This document shows, piece by piece, positions 24,434 through 33,001 of a stretch of DNA of 64,000 bases (position 1 is its first letter; each line of letters starts with the position of its first letter). The notes beneath the pieces are model-generated. The model did not search any database, had not been told where the DNA came from, and saw only the letters and a program-made list of their open reading frames with translations. This DNA comes from Fodinibius roseus (GTDB taxonomy: Bacteria; Bacteroidota; Rhodothermia; Balneolales; Balneolaceae), in NCBI RefSeq assembly GCF_900129315.1, contig NZ_FQUS01000013.1:1-64000 (forward strand), read 5' to 3'. The position numbers and the translations under genes were made by a program.

Positions 24434-27400
24434 TCACCTGTTCTTCGGAGGATGCGGCCTGACAGATCTGATCGGGAACGTACAGCGGATACCGGTTGTA
24501 AATATTTCCGAATCAGGCTGCGTCTTTATCGTAAAGGTCCCTCCCATCAGCTCCACCCGGTGTTTCATAATCCGCAGCCCCATCCCCTCACTGTCTTTCT
24601 CAGCGGAGGAAAATCCAATTCCATTGTCATTGACCTCAAGGCACAACCGTCCCTCTTCTTCATTGATCCTGACGGAAATTCGATCGGCTCCGCCGTGGAT
24701 CGCGGCGTTTTTAATGGCTTCCTGGGTAATATGATACAAATGCGTGGACAGCTCCCGGTTGTTGATGTGATTCAGGACACCGTTGGTTTCCAGGGTGCAA
24801 TTTATCCCGTGAATTTTCTGCGACCGTCTCAATAAAAGGCGAAAAGCATGGGAAACGCCTTCTTCTTCTACGTCGATCGGGATAATATCGTGACTTACAT
24901 TTCGAATATTCTCAATTTGCGTGTCTATGAGATTATTTATATCGGTAAGAATAGAAGAGGTTTCCCTGCGGATATCGACGGGAGACAGCTGAGCCTTCAC
25001 TTCATTCACCAGTATTTTTATAGATACGAGTATCTGGGCCAGGTTATCGTGCAGGTATGCCCCGAGTTCCCACCGTTCCGAGAGGCTGTTGCTCAGAATT
25101 TCCCGCTGCAGCTGCGCACTTCTTTCCACCTCTTTGGTAAGCTGTTCCTCCACTTTCTTAAGCTGAGTTATATTCACGAACGTAAGTACGACCCCGTCCA
25201 TCTTGTTGGTCACGGTGCGATAAGGGCGTATGCGCATAATGTATTGATGACCATCTTTATCTGACACCACCTCCTTAAGCGTTTCCTGGCTATCATTAAT
25301 CCGGTCGATATCCTTCGTTACCGATACATAACGGAGCGTATGAGTAACATGCTTGAAAGGACGTCCCACATCAGCAGGAATCAGGTTAAAGAGGTCGGTA
25401 GCTGTCTCCGTATAAAACTGCACGCGGTTATCGCCGTCGACGAAGATAGTGGCAACATCAGTAGCCTCCATCAGGTTTTTGAAATTACTGTTCGCCTCAT
25501 TAAGCTTTTTAATTTTATGTTCGAGCTCGGCATTTACGCTTTTGAGCTCCTCATTTACGGACTGCAGCTCCTCTTTGCTCGTTTCGAGCTGTTCGGTCGT
25601 GGATCTCAGCTCTTCATTCATCGACTGGAGTTCTTCGTTTGAAGCATGGAGTTCTTCAGTAGAGGTCTCGTACTCCTCAATAGTTATATGCAGCTGCTCC
25701 CTGGTGTATTCCAGCTCCCCCTCGAGGGCTGTGATAACATCCGACTCTTCATCAACATCTTCAGACGCTTGCGGATGCTCAGGAACTGACTCAGAGACTT
25801 CCATAATGATAATATGAATTAATCCCTCCGGGGCCCTCGGCTCGACTATCCTTCGAACGATCATCTTGCAAAAACGGGAAGCGCCATTACTCTTCAACTG
25901 TACTTTTCTGGAGCTGAGCGTGTTGCCATCCTGCTTCACCCGGAACAGCATCCGGCTGAGCACTTTGCGCAACTCCGGGACCACCATTTTTAAAATTTTC
26001 TGACTCGGTTCCCCCCCCGAATATTTGAGAAAATGATCAATGTCAGAAGTAGCATGCAGCACCTCCTGGTTTTTGTTAATTATGACACTGGCCGGTTCAT
26101 ACTGTTTGAACAGCAGGCGGTGGTGAAGATCCTCAATACTGAGCTGCTGTGCCGTCTTCCTCTTTTTCGACCGGGAAGAGGTAAAATGAAGCCCTTCTGT
26201 GGAAAGGGGATAACGCGGGAGGCGGATTTTGGATTTTGATACGGTGTTTTGCCGGTAGATCGGGTATTGGCTGTTAAAGGTGTCAAACAGTTCTGTGGCT
26301 TCCAGGATAGAATCCGACATCCCCAGGAACAGCCATTTCTCCGGTTTCAAAGCATAGTGGAAAAGGTTAAACACCTCCGACTGCAATTCGCGATCCAGGT
26401 AAATCAGGAGATTCCGGCAGCTGATCAGATCAAGCTTTGAAAACGGGGGGTCCTTAAGCAGGTCATGATCCGCGAACAGCATCATGCTGCTTATCTCTGG
26501 TTTAACCCGGTACATCATCCCCTCTTTGACGAAATATTGTTGAAGCCGCTCCCTCGTGATATCAGCTGCTATAGACGCCGGGTACCGGCCTTTGCGGGCC
26601 GTATCCAGCGCCTCTTCATCGATGTCGGTAGCAAAAAGCTGGATTGCAGGGGAGCTTTCGAGGGACCGGGCATACTCATGCAGCAATATGGCCAGGGAAT
26701 AGGCTTCTTCACCCGTCGCACACCCGGGTATCCATACACGCAGGCTGTCTTCGGAGGCCTTGCCTTCAAAAAGTCTGGGGACAACCGTCTCCTGCAGCTC
26801 CCGGAAAGCCTCCCGATCCCGGAAGAAGTTGGTCACACTGATAAGCAAATCTTTAAATAGCGCTTTTATTTCAGGAGGATGCCGGCTGATGTACTCCAGG
26901 TAGGCGGGGAGCGTGCGTATCCGATGTACCCGCATGCGACGCTCAATCCTGCGAAGTACCGATGATTGTTTATACCGGGCAAAATCATGCCCCGTTTTTT
27001 CATTAAGTTTGGACAAGATATCCTTCAATACGTGGGTTTCACTTTCCGGCAGCTCCCCTGAATCCGGAATGGCAATCTGCTTAAGACTCTTCTTATAGTT
27101 CATCAGCTGGGCCGAAATCTCCTTCACAGGCAGGGTCAGGTCCACCAGTCCCGTTTGAAGTGCACTGCGCGGCATGCCATCATACCCCGCCTCTCCGGGT
27201 TCCTGGATTATCACTATGCCTCCATATTCCTTAATCGTTTTTAGCCCGATGCTGCCATCGCTGCCCGTGCCGGATAATATGACACAGGCTGAATAGTGGC
27301 CTTTGGCTTTACCGAGCGAACGAAAAAACCGGTCAATCGTCGTAAGTTGTCTATTATTCTTTTCACTGTCGGCAAGTACCAGGTGCTGATCTTCCACGGT

Positions 27401-27679
27401 CAAAAGACTGCCCGGCGGAATAACATAGATATGATCCGCTTTTATCGGGGTTCGTCCGCTAACCTGCTGTACCGGCATGGAGGTATGTTCCTGAAGCAGC
27501 CTGGCCACGCTGCTCTCATGATCAGGCGAAAGGTGTATAATGACGACAAATGCCATACCCGGGGAATCCGGCATCGCTTCGAAAAAAACGCGAAGGGCTT
27601 CGAGTCCCCCCGCGGAAGCACCGAGCCCGACGACCAGGGGCTCTTCATTCTGAGTTTCATCTTTCGAATGTAGTATCAT
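24434..27679 (-). CDS. CheB-CheR-PAS-histidine kinase fusion
   Basis: Four modules follow one another in 1081 residues. A CheB-type methylesterase (about 12-195) has the triad as S22 in GASAGG, H49 in IIHLSPDH and D141 in GTGSDG. A CheR-type methyltransferase (about 215-480) has [13 protein letters not shown] at about 319-331. A long coiled coil at about 650-730 ([20 protein letters not shown]) leads to a PAS domain at about 730-850. The HisKA_3 kinase has [14 protein letters not shown] with H877, and ends in a HATPase domain ([25 protein letters not shown]). Such kinases normally pair with NarL-type regulators, three of which lie divergently next to it. There is no CheB receiver domain and no hydrophobic stretch, so it is likely cytosolic. 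Confidence 0.93.
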   Translation of the reverse strand: MILHSKDETQNEEPLVVGLGASAGGLEALRVFFEAMPDSPGMAFVVIIHLSPDHESSVARLLQEHTSMPVQQVSGRTPIKADHIYVIPPGSLLTVEDQHLVLADSEKNNRQLTTIDRFFRSLGKAKGHYSACVILSGTGSDGSIGLKTIKEYGGIVIIQEPGEAGYDGMPRSALQTGLVDLTLPVKEISAQLMNYKKSLKQIAIPDSGELPESETHVLKDILSKLNEKTGHDFARYKQSSVLRRIERRMRVHRIRTLPAYLEYISRHPPEIKALFKDLLISVTNFFRDREAFRELQETVVPRLFEGKASEDSLRVWIPGCATGEEAYSLAILLHEYARSLESSPAIQLFATDIDEEALDTARKGRYPASIAADITRERLQQYFVKEGMMYRVKPEISSMMLFADHDLLKDPPFSKLDLISCRNLLIYLDRELQSEVFNLFHYALKPEKWLFLGMSDSILEATELFDTFNSQYPIYRQNTVSKSKIRLPRYPLSTEGLHFTSSRSKKRKTAQQLSIEDLHHRLLFKQYEPASVIINKNQEVLHATSDIDHFLKYSGGEPSQKILKMVVPELRKVLSRMLFRVKQDGNTLSSRKVQLKSNGASRFCKMIVRRIVEPRAPEGLIHIIIMEVSESVPEHPQASEDVDEESDVITALEGELEYTREQLHITIEEYETSTEELHASNEELQSMNEELRSTTEQLETSKEELQSVNEELKSVNAELEHKIKKLNEANSNFKNLMEATDVATIFVDGDNRVQFYTETATDLFNLIPADVGRPFKHVTHTLRYVSVTKDIDRINDSQETLKEVVSDKDGHQYIMRIRPYRTVTNKMDGVVLTFVNITQLKKVEEQLTKEVERSAQLQREILSNSLSERWELGAYLHDNLAQILVSIKILVNEVKAQLSPVDIRRETSSILTDINNLIDTQIENIRNVSHDIIPIDVEEEGVSHAFRLLLRRSQKIHGINCTLETNGVLNHINNRELSTHLYHITQEAIKNAAIHGGADRISVRINEEEGRLCLEVNDNGIGFSSAEKDSEGMGLRIMKHRVELMGGTFTIKTQPDSEIFTTGIRCTFPIRSVRPHPPKNR

Positions 27680-28059
27680 TAAAACCGGTAATCTGCCGTT
27701 TTCGATTCAAAGAAGAGAAGGCATGCTCCCTTTATGAGAGCCTCTGGACCATAAGATAACAAAAAAATGACTTATCTACATGATACAGCAAAAAGGCTGA
27801 CATATTTTATTACAATTTCACAGAGTAAAAATCGCACTTCTGTAGTATATTTGTTATACTATATTATATAAATTAGTACGTATAAATATGACTAACTGCT
27901 ACATTAGGAATAGATTAGCTTCCATCTTGTGGTAATGGCGGGGCAAGAACATGCAGAGTAATGAAAAAGGTTTGAGGGTAATTATCGAAATTACCTGTAA
28001 AGATAGATTTTGATCGAACCCTTCGTTACTTAACATCAAGACATCATAAATCAAGAACA
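27680..28059. other. Intergenic region between the fusion kinase and the first response regulator
   Basis: A divergent promoter region that is AT-rich in its middle. A TATATTTG box lies at 27846-27853. A palindrome, GGTAATT at 27977-27983 and AATTACC at 27989-27995, with five bases between the arms, is a possible regulator site upstream of the first response regulator. No coding frame is credible. Confidence 0.4.
27846..27853 (+). promoter_or_regulatory. Promoter box TATATTTG upstream of the response regulators
   Basis: Exact match to TAnnTTTG in the gap before the first response regulator, 206 bases upstream of its start codon. A clear -33 partner is lacking. Confidence 0.3.
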
Positions 28060-28698
28060 ATGATAAAAGTAATTATAACAGATGACCATCCCCTGATACG
28101 CGAAGGAATAAAGAACGTAATTCAGGGAGAAAATGATATAGAAGTGATTGGCGAAGCTCAAAACGGTCAGGAGGTCATGGAGCTCCTGCGAAAGGAAATA
28201 CCTCATATTTTACTTTTAGATATCACCATGCCCGGGAAAAATGGGCTCGATTTGCTGAAACAAATCAATGAACTGTATCCCAATATGCGAGTGCTCATGT
28301 TAAGCAACCACCCCGAGAAACGGTTTGCCGTGCGAGCGTTGAAAGCCGGTGCATACGGGTATTTAAATAAATTAAGCTATTCTGATGAATTGATAAAAGC
28401 GATTCGTAGAATCACCTCCCAAAACCGGAAATACATCACCGATGATGTGGCCGAACAGCTGGCTTCACAGGTCGATATCACCAATGGAAGCCTCGTACAT
28501 GAAAAGCTGTCGGACCGGGAATTCCAGGTTTTATGCATGATTGCGTCGGGCCAGTCAGTTTCGGAGATTGCGGAAGAGTTCTCGCTGAGTCCCCAAACCA
28601 TCCACACCTACCGGACCCGTATCAAGGAAAAGATGAACCTGGACTCCAATGTGGAGATGACTCGCTATGCTATCGAAAACGACCTGATTGACAAATGA
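28060..28698 (+). CDS. NarL/FixJ-type response regulator 1
   Basis: The receiver domain occupies about 1-120, with acidic pair D8-D9, phospho-acceptor D54 (LLLDITMPG), switch residue S82 and K104 (YLNKLS). A LuxR-type helix-turn-helix follows at about 145-208 (LSDREFQVLCMIASGQSVSE, then LSPQTIHTYRTRIKEKM). At 212 residues it is complete. Around K104 it reads NKLS where the two other paralogues read TKSS, and SNHPEKRF where they read SVHSEERF, so it has diverged in the output face. It is the first of three tandem paralogues, divergent from the fusion kinase, its most likely partner. Confidence 0.93.
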   Translation: MIKVIITDDHPLIREGIKNVIQGENDIEVIGEAQNGQEVMELLRKEIPHILLLDITMPGKNGLDLLKQINELYPNMRVLMLSNHPEKRFAVRALKAGAYGYLNKLSYSDELIKAIRRITSQNRKYITDDVAEQLASQVDITNGSLVHEKLSDREFQVLCMIASGQSVSEIAEEFSLSPQTIHTYRTRIKEKMNLDSNVEMTRYAIENDLIDK

Positions 28699-28999
28699 AT
28701 GACTGCCATATCAGGCAGAATCATCCTGGAACCATTGTACATTAAATTCATACAAGACATTAGGGCATAACATCAATACATTATTATCTGTTTTTGCAAT
28801 CACCTGAAAATCAGGTCAGCTGAATCCGCCTACATAAGAAACCCCGAAAATAATCTTCTCAGAACTGGAAAATTAACAAGCCAGCGTGAGCTTGGGCTTT
28901 GGATATATGATTCTTACATATACATATACATTAGGTATCTGTAGAACCATACGTACTTATCCCTCGCAAACTCATTGTTAAACGGTACGGTGGAGAAAA
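28699..28999. other. Intergenic region between response regulators 1 and 2
   Basis: A small stem-loop (CTGCC, six-base loop, GGCAG) follows the stop of regulator 1, and ACCTGA-AAA-TCAGGT lies at about 28803-28817. The remainder is AT-rich and likely contains the promoter of regulator 2. No gene seen. Confidence 0.35.
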
Positions 29000-29635
29000 A
29001 TGATTAAAATAATTATTGCAGATGACCATCCCCTGATACGTGAGGGAATAAAAAAAGTCATTCATCCGGAAAAGGATTTGCACATAATCGGGGAAGCTGA
29101 GGACGGACACGAAGTTCTGAATCTCCTGCAGCAGGAGATTCCTCATATGTTGATTTTGGATATAACCATGCCCGGGAAAAGCGGTCTTGAGCTACTGAAA
29201 CAAATCAATGAGCAGTACCCAAACCTCCCGGTACTGATTCTGAGTGTTCACTCCGAGGAACGATTCGCCGTTCGTGCCCTGAGGGCCGGCGCCTACGGAT
29301 ATCTGACCAAGTCAAGTATTTCAGAAGACCTGATAAAAGCCATCCGCAGGATTGCCACTCAAAGACGAAAATATATTACGCCTAAAGTGGCTGATCAGCT
29401 GGCTTCGCAGGTTGATGCCAACAAAAAAGCCTTGCCGCACGAACAGCTTTCAGACCGGGAATTCCAGATCTTTTGCATGATTGCTTCGGGTCGGTCCGTG
29501 ACGGAAATTGCGGAAGAGTTCTCGCTTAGTCCCCAAACCATCCATACCTACCGGACCCGCATCAAGGAAAAGATGAACCTGGACTCCAATGTAGGGATGG
29601 CCCGTTATGCTATTGAACACAATCTGATAGAATAG
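29000..29635 (+). CDS. NarL/FixJ-type response regulator 2
   Basis: A 211-residue paralogue of its two neighbours with intact receiver residues D8-D9, D54 (LILDITMPG) and K104 (YLTKSS), and a LuxR-type DNA-binding domain (LSDREFQIFCMIASGRSVTE, then LSPQTIHTYRTRIKEKM). The HTH helix is nearly identical among the three paralogues, so they may bind the same or overlapping sites while differing in receiver surface. The leader just before the ATG (GGTACGGTGGAGAAAA) resembles that of regulator 3. Confidence 0.93.
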   Translation: MIKIIIADDHPLIREGIKKVIHPEKDLHIIGEAEDGHEVLNLLQQEIPHMLILDITMPGKSGLELLKQINEQYPNLPVLILSVHSEERFAVRALRAGAYGYLTKSSISEDLIKAIRRIATQRRKYITPKVADQLASQVDANKKALPHEQLSDREFQIFCMIASGRSVTEIAEEFSLSPQTIHTYRTRIKEKMNLDSNVGMARYAIEHNLIE

Positions 29636-30277
29636 GCATACCTTATCTTACAAAATCGAAAAAGAAATATAGATAGCTTATCCCTGTTTCTTGATACTTT
29701 TACACATGAGACAAAACCGCCAGGCTATCGAATTTCGATACCAGCCCAGGGTCCTCCTAAAGTAAAAAATGCGGGATAGGGCCTGTTTCTTTTGAACAAC
29801 CTCCTTCCACCGTAAGCTGGGGAAAAATAGGAGCCTATATTTTTCACAGCCTCGCAGCATACTATTCATGGGAGCTACTGGATTGTTATATGACAACTAT
29901 CTTTAAAAAATAGTACATAAAATCCATACCGCATACTATTGTATCAGTATTCAGATCGTTTAATATTAAATAATCAGGTAATGCTCGACGGTTGGCTTAC
30001 AAATCATCATACAGCTTTTATATAGCTAAAAATGTTGTTGCGATAAAGATGCCTTCCGGAAAACTCAGCTTTTGAACGTAATACCAAGGTTTATGATCCC
30101 GTGAAAGGAACTATGATTCACCATATCCAATATCAGCGATTATTAAATCAATCTTTATATAACCGGGCAATGAATAAACAAAGGGTGACGAAAAGGTTTG
30201 AATGCAAATAATACGCTACGAACGACAGAACAAGATTACAGTCATTCAAACCATTGATAAGCAGGTACGGTAAAAAA
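29636..30277. other. Long intergenic region before response regulator 3
   Basis: About 640 bases without a credible gene. It contains a promoter-like block shared with 31118-31154. A frame at 29678-29896 on the minus strand lacks protein-like features. The stretch between the shared block and regulator 3 could be a long leader or encode a small RNA; I found no clear hairpin terminator. Confidence 0.4.
29882..29917 (+). promoter_or_regulatory. Shared promoter-like element, copy 1
   Basis: ATTGTTATATGACA, six bases, then TTTAAAAAATAGTACA. The same two blocks occur at 31118-31154 with a seven-base spacer. The conservation in otherwise diverged gaps suggests a common promoter or regulator site. 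Confidence 0.45.
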
Positions 30278-30913
30278 ATGATTAAAATAGTTATTGCAGA
30301 TGATCATCCGATAATACGCGAAGGAATTCAACGAATAGTTGAAGGAGAAAATGACTTACAAATAGTAGGAGAAGCCGAGGACGGTTATGAGATTCTGGAG
30401 CTCCTCGAGCAGGAAAAACCTGATATTTTGGTCTTGGACATTACGATGCCCGGCAAAAGCGGTCTTGAAATACTGAAGGAGATTAATGAACGGTATCCCG
30501 ACCTGCCCGTACTGATTCTAAGCGTTCATTCCGAGGAACGGTTTGCCGTTCGGGCCCTGAAAGCCGGCGCCTATGGATATCTGACCAAATCAAGCATTTC
30601 AGAAGACCTGATAAAAGCCATTCGTAAAATTGCCACTGAAAACCGAAAGTATATCACCTCCGAAGTGGCCGAACAGCTGGCCTCTCAAGTGGATCTCAAC
30701 CAGGAAACCTCCAGACATGAAAAATTGTCGGACCGGGAATTCCAGGTTTTATGTATGATTGCATCAGGCAAAACCGTAACGGAGATTGCGGAGGAGTTCT
30801 CGCTGAGCCCCCAAACCATCCATACCTACCGGACCCGCATCAAGGAAAAGATGAACCTGGGCTCCAATGTGGAGATGACCCGCTATGCTATCGAGCATAA
30901 CTTGATAGAATAG
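30278..30913 (+). CDS. NarL/FixJ-type response regulator 3
   Basis: The third tandem paralogue, 211 residues from the ATG at 30278 (MIKIVIADDHPIIREG). An ATG at 30254 adds eight residues not seen in the others, so I reject it. Receiver residues D8-D9, D54 (LVLDITMPG) and K104 (YLTKSS) are intact, and the LuxR-type HTH is almost the same as in regulators 1 and 2. Regulator 3 is closer to 2 than to 1. The long upstream gap suggests it has its own promoter. Confidence 0.93.
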   Translation: MIKIVIADDHPIIREGIQRIVEGENDLQIVGEAEDGYEILELLEQEKPDILVLDITMPGKSGLEILKEINERYPDLPVLILSVHSEERFAVRALKAGAYGYLTKSSISEDLIKAIRKIATENRKYITSEVAEQLASQVDLNQETSRHEKLSDREFQVLCMIASGKTVTEIAEEFSLSPQTIHTYRTRIKEKMNLGSNVEMTRYAIEHNLIE

Positions 30914-30954
30914 GTGGATAGGGCTTCATACAACTCATTTGTCACATATGCTGT

Positions 30955-31115
30955 AAAGGCTTTTGAAAAAACCGCTCTTTCACCCAATCGTTTCATTTTG
31001 GCGCATTTAAATCCTCCCTCGTGGATAACAGGCTGTGGTTTTACATGCGCTCAGTCTTAGATCATGCGCTCAGTCTTAGATATAGAACAAAATTCCTGTT
31101 TCTTCAAAGGCTGTT
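30955..31115 (+). repeat. Dispersed intergenic repeat, copy G
   Basis: It begins AAAGGCTTTTGAAAAAACCG and ends ACAAAATTCCTGTTTCTTCA, with AAATCCTCC inside, in the same order as the other copies. The middle is diverged and holds a tandem 19-mer (31044-31062 and 31063-31081, CATGCGCTCAGTCTTAGAT). Confidence 0.6.
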
Positions 31116-31117
31116 AC

Positions 31118-31154
31118 ATTGTTTTATGACATGATAATTTTAAAAAATAGTACA
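31118..31154 (+). promoter_or_regulatory. Shared promoter-like element, copy 2
   Basis: ATTGTTTTATGACA, seven bases, then TTTAAAAAATAGTACA, as at 29882-29917. It lies about 145 bases before a strong terminator with no coding frame between, so it may drive a short transcript. Confidence 0.45.
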
Positions 31155-31159
31155 GCATA

Positions 31160-31334
31160 ATACCAATAACTACTATTTTTATTTAACCGGTAGCTGTCTA
31201 CATTTATAACAGAGAAAAGAGGAAGAGAGAGAAATCAAGCGGGTACAATAACAGAACTGAAAAAGAGAGAGGCAAGTCTGCTTAGACTCAGGCTCTTAAA
31301 GATACGGGGGACACAGACCCCGTATCTTTTTTTT
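31160..31334 (+). ncRNA. Candidate small RNA ending at a strong terminator
   Basis: Between the promoter-like element and the hairpin terminator at 31298-31334 there is no coding frame. The interval is purine-rich (AGAGAAAAGAGGAAGAGAGA near 31211) and has a small AGTCT-GCTT-AGACT stem at about 31275-31288 just before the terminator. This layout suits a small RNA of about 150-180 nt. It could instead be the long 3' trailer of regulator 3. No family is recognised. Confidence 0.35.
31298..31334 (+). terminator. Strong intrinsic terminator
   Basis: AAAGATACGGGG (31298-31309) and CCCCGTATCTTT (31318-31329) form a perfect 12-base stem with an eight-base loop, directly followed by a run of Ts. This is the clearest intrinsic terminator in the window, nearly 400 bases after the nearest upstream gene. 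Confidence 0.85.
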
Positions 31335-31376
31335 GTCTTATATCAGCTATTCTTCCCTTCTATTTTTTGATCGGGA

Positions 31377-31510
31377 AAGAAGCTTTAAACAACCGGTGTT
31401 TTTTTGTTCACAATCAGGGCTATCGGGGTTGGAAACGCCGCATATATCCCCCCGGAGACCTTTACCATCTGATAAAGAAGGTATTGGTCAAAAACCGACT
31501 TTGCAAGTCC
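31377..31510 (-). repeat. Dispersed intergenic repeat, diverged copy H
   Basis: Read on the minus strand it opens GACTTGCAAAGTCGGTTTTT with GACCAAT nearby and closes with CCTGATTGTGAACAAAAAAA and ACCGGTTG, matching the order of blocks in the better copies. The middle is strongly diverged. Confidence 0.4.
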
Positions 31511-31795
31511 TCCCTTAATTCATCCCGTCATAAATAATATTACAATTATTCTTCAAAAATTGTACCCATAATTTATAATTACTCCTATTAATAGTTTAAT
31601 AAAAATAGAATATGTTAAACAAGACATGGAACAGAAGGGGAAGGTGACTCAGGCGGGAATAGTGAACACTCAAGTTAGTTTAAACAAGAATACCTTTTGA
31701 ATTGCCGGATTTTCGCATACCCCACCTGACAAATCATGCAGTACATTATTGAAGTGACCAATATTATAGATGTTTAACTAAAAAAGTTACAAGAG

Positions 31796-32791
31796 ATGAA
31801 AGAAGAAAAATCATTTAAGAAACCTGTTTTTGTTACTCAGAATCCTGAAATGGAGAACTTGATTCAAAAAATTAAATTGGTGGCTAAAACCGGTGCCACC
31901 CTATTGGTTACCGGCGAAAATGGTACAGGGAAAGAAGTTATGGCTCAGTTATTTCATTATCACAGCGTGCGAACGCATAAGCCTATGGTTACCATCAACT
32001 GTGGGGCCATTCCTTCTGAACTCGTTGAAAGCGAATTATTTGGTCATGAGAAAGGGGCCTTTACCGGCGCCCACGCCCGCAAAAAAGGGTGCTTTGAACG
32101 GGCTCACGGGGGAACGCTTTTTTTGGATGAAATAGGGGAAATGCCCAAGCCCATGCAGGTCAAATTACTGCGTGCAGTTGAACTCGGCTCATTTCGAAGA
32201 GTAGGCGGAAGCGAAGAGGTACAGGTGGATGTTTCGCTTATTTCGGCGACTAACAAAATATTGACAGAACAAGTAAAATCGGGGGATTTCAGGGAGGACC
32301 TGTACTACCGTATCAACGTGATCGAGCTTTATGTCCCCCCGCTTCGGCACCGTAAAGGTGATATTCCGCTATTGGTTTCCCACTTCACAAATCATTTTGC
32401 TCAAATGTATAAATTAGAGGAACGTATCTTCAGTGATGAATGTATGAATCTCTTTCTGGATTATGACTGGCCGGGCAATGTTCGGGAGCTGCGGAATGTC
32501 GTTGAACGATGCATTGTATTATCAGACGGGAAAACCATCGATCTTAGTTCTCTCCCTTCCCACATGCACAAAAACCAACGCAGCTATCCGGTTACCAGTA
32601 GCCATTCTGCAAAGAATATCATGCAGATCCCGGTTGGAACGGATCTGAAAGAAGTCGAACGGAGAATAATCGCCGAAACGCTTCATTTTGCAGACAATAA
32701 TAAGACCGAAGCGGCCAAAATATTAAATATTGCCAGGAAAACGCTTCATAATAAACTGGAAAAATACGAGACAGAAAAGGCCAATACTTAA
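31796..32791 (+). CDS. Sigma-54-dependent activator without receiver domain
   Basis: An AAA+ enhancer-binding protein of 331 residues. The ATPase starts within the first 20 residues: Walker A GENGTGK at about 40-46, the sigma-54 contact loop GAFTGA at about 87-92, Walker B LFLDEIGEM at about 108-116, and DYDWPGNVREL downstream. A Fis-type HTH ends the protein (NNKTEAAKILNIARKTLHNK). There is no N-terminal sensory or receiver domain, as in PspF-like activators, so its activity must be set by a partner or by its level. I see no rpoN gene in the window and found no clear -24/-12 site nearby. Its neighbours suggest it acts downstream of the kinase and regulator block, but this is inference. Confidence 0.92.
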   Translation: MKEEKSFKKPVFVTQNPEMENLIQKIKLVAKTGATLLVTGENGTGKEVMAQLFHYHSVRTHKPMVTINCGAIPSELVESELFGHEKGAFTGAHARKKGCFERAHGGTLFLDEIGEMPKPMQVKLLRAVELGSFRRVGGSEEVQVDVSLISATNKILTEQVKSGDFREDLYYRINVIELYVPPLRHRKGDIPLLVSHFTNHFAQMYKLEERIFSDECMNLFLDYDWPGNVRELRNVVERCIVLSDGKTIDLSSLPSHMHKNQRSYPVTSSHSAKNIMQIPVGTDLKEVERRIIAETLHFADNNKTEAAKILNIARKTLHNKLEKYETEKANT

Positions 32792-32839
32792 TAACAAAGG
32801 TTTCTTGCTTTTGGGATTACCTGTATTTTTATTTATACG

Positions 32840-32980
32840 AGGCCTTTGAAAAACCAGGGGGTTTGTTCATGACCGACCCCTGAGCGATTTTAAAACCGCA
32901 GTGTATAGGCTACAGGTGAAGATATTGAAATCGCGAACATATAAGCGATGGGCAAAGCAACGGTTTTGCAAAGGTCTCTT
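32840..32980 (-). repeat. Dispersed intergenic repeat, copy F
   Basis: Inverted relative to copies A, C, D and E. The plus strand reads GCCTTTGAAAAACCAGG at one end and CAACGGTTTTGCAAAGGTCT at the other, so the terminal inverted repeats are preserved. The middle is diverged. It fills the gap between the sigma-54 activator and the M61 peptidase. Confidence 0.6.
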
Positions 32981-33001
32981 AAAAAAACTTACGGCTCAAG
33001 G

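Larger units (their letters stand above)
30914..31795. other. Long intergenic region with repeats, hairpin and possible small RNA
   Basis: Nearly 900 bases between regulator 3 and the sigma-54 activator. It holds two copies of the dispersed repeat family (30955-31115 and a diverged one at 31377-31510), the second shared promoter-like element and a strong terminator hairpin at 31298-31334. From 31535 on the sequence is AT-rich and probably carries the promoter of the activator gene. Confidence 0.5.

Noticed and set aside
29678-29896. 72-codon minus-strand frame between regulators 2 and 3
   Set aside because: Composition rich in Arg, Trp and Cys, as expected from chance, and it ends at the shared promoter-like element.
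31044-31081. Start of a CRISPR array
   Set aside because: Only two adjacent 19-mers without spacers, and no cas genes anywhere in the window.
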